Shown here: positions 5,828 to 7,102 of the stretch, piece after piece
Layout of the letters: each line of letters starts with the position of its first letter
Numbering within the stretch: position 1 is the first letter of the stretch
Source: Candidatus Peregrinibacteria bacterium
Lineage (GTDB): Bacteria > Patescibacteriota > Gracilibacteria > UBA1369 > LOWO2-01-FULL-3
Length of the DNA stretch: 7,102 nucleotides
Direction: 5' to 3'
NCBI GenBank assembly: GCA_003566255.1
Contig: PXEC01000159.1
Location: forward strand, 1 to 7,102
Translations under genes and position numbers: made by a program
The notes under the pieces: generated by a model
Databases searched by the model: none
What the model saw: the letters and a program-made list of their open reading frames with translations, nothing else
What the model was told of the DNA's origin: nothing

Positions 5828-6748
5828 CTATCTTGTTAAGGAGAACATTTTTTCAAACGCTTTCATAGCTTTTTCGGACACCTGTTTTTCCACTTCAACA
5901 ACCTCTTTTTCTTTTTCCAAAGCCACACAAACCGATTCTAGCGTATTTTTCTTCATATCAAAACACAAATTGCACAAACCCGTAAATTTTTTGGAAGGCA
6001 GCTCGCTCCGGAGCCGTTCCGTCATCCCGCATTCGGTCAAAACAAAAAATTCCTTCGCGGGGTCTTTTTTGGCACAATTGATCATGGAACTTGTGCTTGC
6101 CACATAATCTGACTCTTCCAAAACGTCTTTTCTTGATTCCGGGTGCGCTATTATTTTCGCATCCGCGGAATTCCTTCTCACGTCATCAAGCATTTCTTTC
6201 GTTACAAAATGATGCGCCGGGCAAAAACCGTCCCAGGGGATTATTTCTTTCTCCGGAACTTTACTTGCAACATACGCCGCCAAATTCTTATCGGGCACAA
6301 AAATTATTTTATTCCCCGGCATCGCTTTAACGACCTCAACCGCATTGGAGGAAGTACAGCATACATCGGACAAAGCCTTGATTTCCGCGCTTGAATTCAC
6401 ATACGTCACAACTTTCGCATCAGGATGTTTTTTCTTTAAATTTTTCAGCCCTTCCGGATCGATCATGTCCGCCATGGCGCATCCCGCATCACGATGGGGG
6501 ATTAAGACCTTTTTACCGGGATTTAATATAGCGGCACTCTCAGCCATAAAATTAACTCCGCAAAAAACAATGATATCAGCATTTGTATTTGATGCTTCAA
6601 TACAAAGTCCCAAAGAATCTCCGATAAAATCTGCAACTTCATGGATCTCCGGCCTCTGATAACTGTGAGCCAAAATAACCGCGTTTTTTTCACGCTTCAA
6701 TCGTTTGATTTTTTTTAGCAAATCAGCTTTTTGAAGAACTCCTTTCAT
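5828..6748 (-). CDS. nadA: Quinolinate synthase (NadA)
   Basis: Iron-sulfur enzyme that condenses iminoaspartate with dihydroxyacetone phosphate to quinolinate; NadC uses the product. With the start at 6748 it has 306 residues, normal for the family. Motifs: LAHSYQ (26-31, catalytic Tyr30), ADFIGDSL (39-46), FMAESAAIL (67-75), TYVNSSA (115-121), CTSSNA (131-136) and HPES (202-205). The three expected 4Fe-4S ligands are C90 (AGC), C176 (GFCPAHH) and C262 (CNLC), spaced 86 and 86 residues, close to the pattern of characterised NadA. C259 makes a CxxC with C262. An upstream ATG at 6802 would add 18 atypical residues and overlap the preceding gene, so I prefer 6748, although neither start has a good Shine-Dalgarno. 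No partner oxidase (nadB) is visible. Confidence 0.96.
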   Translation of the reverse strand: MKGVLQKADLLKKIKRLKREKNAVILAHSYQRPEIHEVADFIGDSLGLCIEASNTNADIIVFCGVNFMAESAAILNPGKKVLIPHRDAGCAMADMIDPEGLKNLKKKHPDAKVVTYVNSSAEIKALSDVCCTSSNAVEVVKAMPGNKIIFVPDKNLAAYVASKVPEKEIIPWDGFCPAHHFVTKEMLDDVRRNSADAKIIAHPESRKDVLEESDYVASTSSMINCAKKDPAKEFFVLTECGMTERLRSELPSKKFTGLCNLCFDMKKNTLESVCVALEKEKEVVEVEKQVSEKAMKAFEKMFSLTR

Positions 6749-6770
6749 AAAATAAAATTGCGTTTCGCAA
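6749..6770 (-). terminator. Small hairpin plus T-rich run before nadA (weak terminator, attenuator or operator)
   Basis: On the minus strand TTGCG-AAA-CGCAA (6770 to 6758) forms a 5-bp stem with a 3-nt loop. It is followed directly by TTTTATTTT (6757 to 6749) and then the nadA ATG. The arrangement is terminator-like but the stem is short. The same symmetry could be an operator site for a NAD-pathway repressor. Confidence 0.3.
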
Positions 6771-6771
6771 A

Positions 6772-7102
6772 CTACATCACTCCGTGCACATAACGCAACC
6801 ACAATGTTTTAACCGTTTCAAGAGAGGCTTTCACAAGTCCTGCCAAAATGCCTTTTAGCTCCCTGATCTTAGCCATGACATTCGTCATCCTGTGATAATC
6901 CTCACCATGAGGAGAACGCTTCATCCTCATTACGTCCCTTGTAAGCAGATTTATCTCTTTATTAATTTCAGAAGCAATCGCTCTTCTCATTTTTGCCTCG
7001 GATGGCATGTTTTCAAGAAGATATTCCCTTCTCTTGACCGGATCCATACCTCCCGCGTCACCGATCGCACCTCCAAGATCTCTGTCCGAAACTTTGGATT
7101 CA
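6772..7102 (-). CDS. Hypothetical helix-rich protein, N-terminus outside window
   Basis: I do not recognise this protein. The frame is open from the TAG stop at 6772 to the window edge, giving 109 visible residues. The ATG at 7047 would give 91 residues, but its GGGAGGT abuts the start with no spacing, and 18 more in-frame codons run upstream, so the true start is probably beyond the edge. The visible part begins with a Gly/Asp-rich stretch (ESKVSDRDLGGAIGDAGG). After that it looks mostly alpha-helical and rich in Lys, Arg, Glu and Met, with likely amphipathic helices (AIASEINKEINLLTRDVMRM, MAKIRELKGILAGLVKASLE) and ends in LRYVHGVM. No signal peptide, strong membrane segment or cysteine motif is seen. 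It lies 23 nt upstream of nadA and may share its transcript, but a role in NAD synthesis cannot be claimed. Confidence 0.7.
   Translation of the reverse strand, partial: ESKVSDRDLGGAIGDAGGMDPVKRREYLLENMPSEAKMRRAIASEINKEINLLTRDVMRMKRSPHGEDYHRMTNVMAKIRELKGILAGLVKASLETVKTLWLRYVHGVM

Noticed and set aside
6749..6802. Longer nadA form starting at 6802
   Set aside because: The 18 extra residues do not resemble NadA N-termini, they overlap the upstream gene by 31 nt, and they would cover the hairpin. The start at 6748 gives a normal-length enzyme.
1..7102. Recoded genetic code (TGA as glycine)
   Set aside because: All genes read through fully under the standard bacterial code with no in-frame TGA; glycine motifs use GGN codons.
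1..7102. CRISPR array, toxin-antitoxin, phage or defence system
   Set aside because: No regularly spaced repeats, small toxin-antitoxin pair, nuclease/helicase cluster or phage structural gene was seen on either strand.

Overview
The window is a compact, moderately AT-rich bacterial segment. Every protein gene reads on the minus strand and one tRNA gene reads on the plus strand. Tight spacing, weak or absent Shine-Dalgarno sequences, and above all a protein that joins a sigma-70 region 4 helix-turn-helix to several winged-helix units of the HARE-HTH kind (an architecture I associate with Patescibacteria/CPR, especially Parcubacteria) suggest a candidate-phyla-radiation bacterium. That placement is inference. 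All reading frames are intact under the standard bacterial code, with no need for TGA recoding.

Layout in minus-strand transcription order. (1) 7101-6772: the 3' part of an unrecognised, helix-rich, charged protein that enters from outside the window. (2) 6748-5828: nadA, quinolinate synthase, after a 23-nt gap that holds a small hairpin followed by a T-rich run. (3) 5821-4847: nadC, quinolinate phosphoribosyltransferase, 6 nt after nadA. (4) 4724-4807, plus strand: tRNA-Leu(UAG) with encoded CCA, convergent with nadC and separated from it by 39 nt containing an inverted repeat and a near-copy of the tRNA 3' end. (5) 4499-4723: a 225-nt AT-rich divergent control region with good-looking promoters in both directions. 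(6) 4498-3425: the sigma region 4/winged-helix regulator. (7) 3401-3081: a HIT-family (histidine triad) protein. (8) 3078-1: dnaE, the replicative polymerase alpha subunit, 1026 codons visible, with its C-terminus outside the window.

Two functional groups stand out. NadA and NadC are consecutive enzymes of de novo NAD synthesis; the enzyme supplying iminoaspartate (NadB or an aspartate dehydrogenase) is not here. The second group runs from a transcription-factor-like protein through a HIT nucleotide hydrolase or transferase to DNA polymerase III alpha. Its short gaps suggest co-transcription from a promoter at 4531-4559, with a possible second, leaderless start for the HIT gene.

Most of the window is ordinary housekeeping content. 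The parts most worth a second look are the multi-winged-helix regulator lacking sigma regions 2 and 3, the possible leaderless HIT transcript, the complete PHP metal site in DnaE, and the repeats just downstream of the tRNA.
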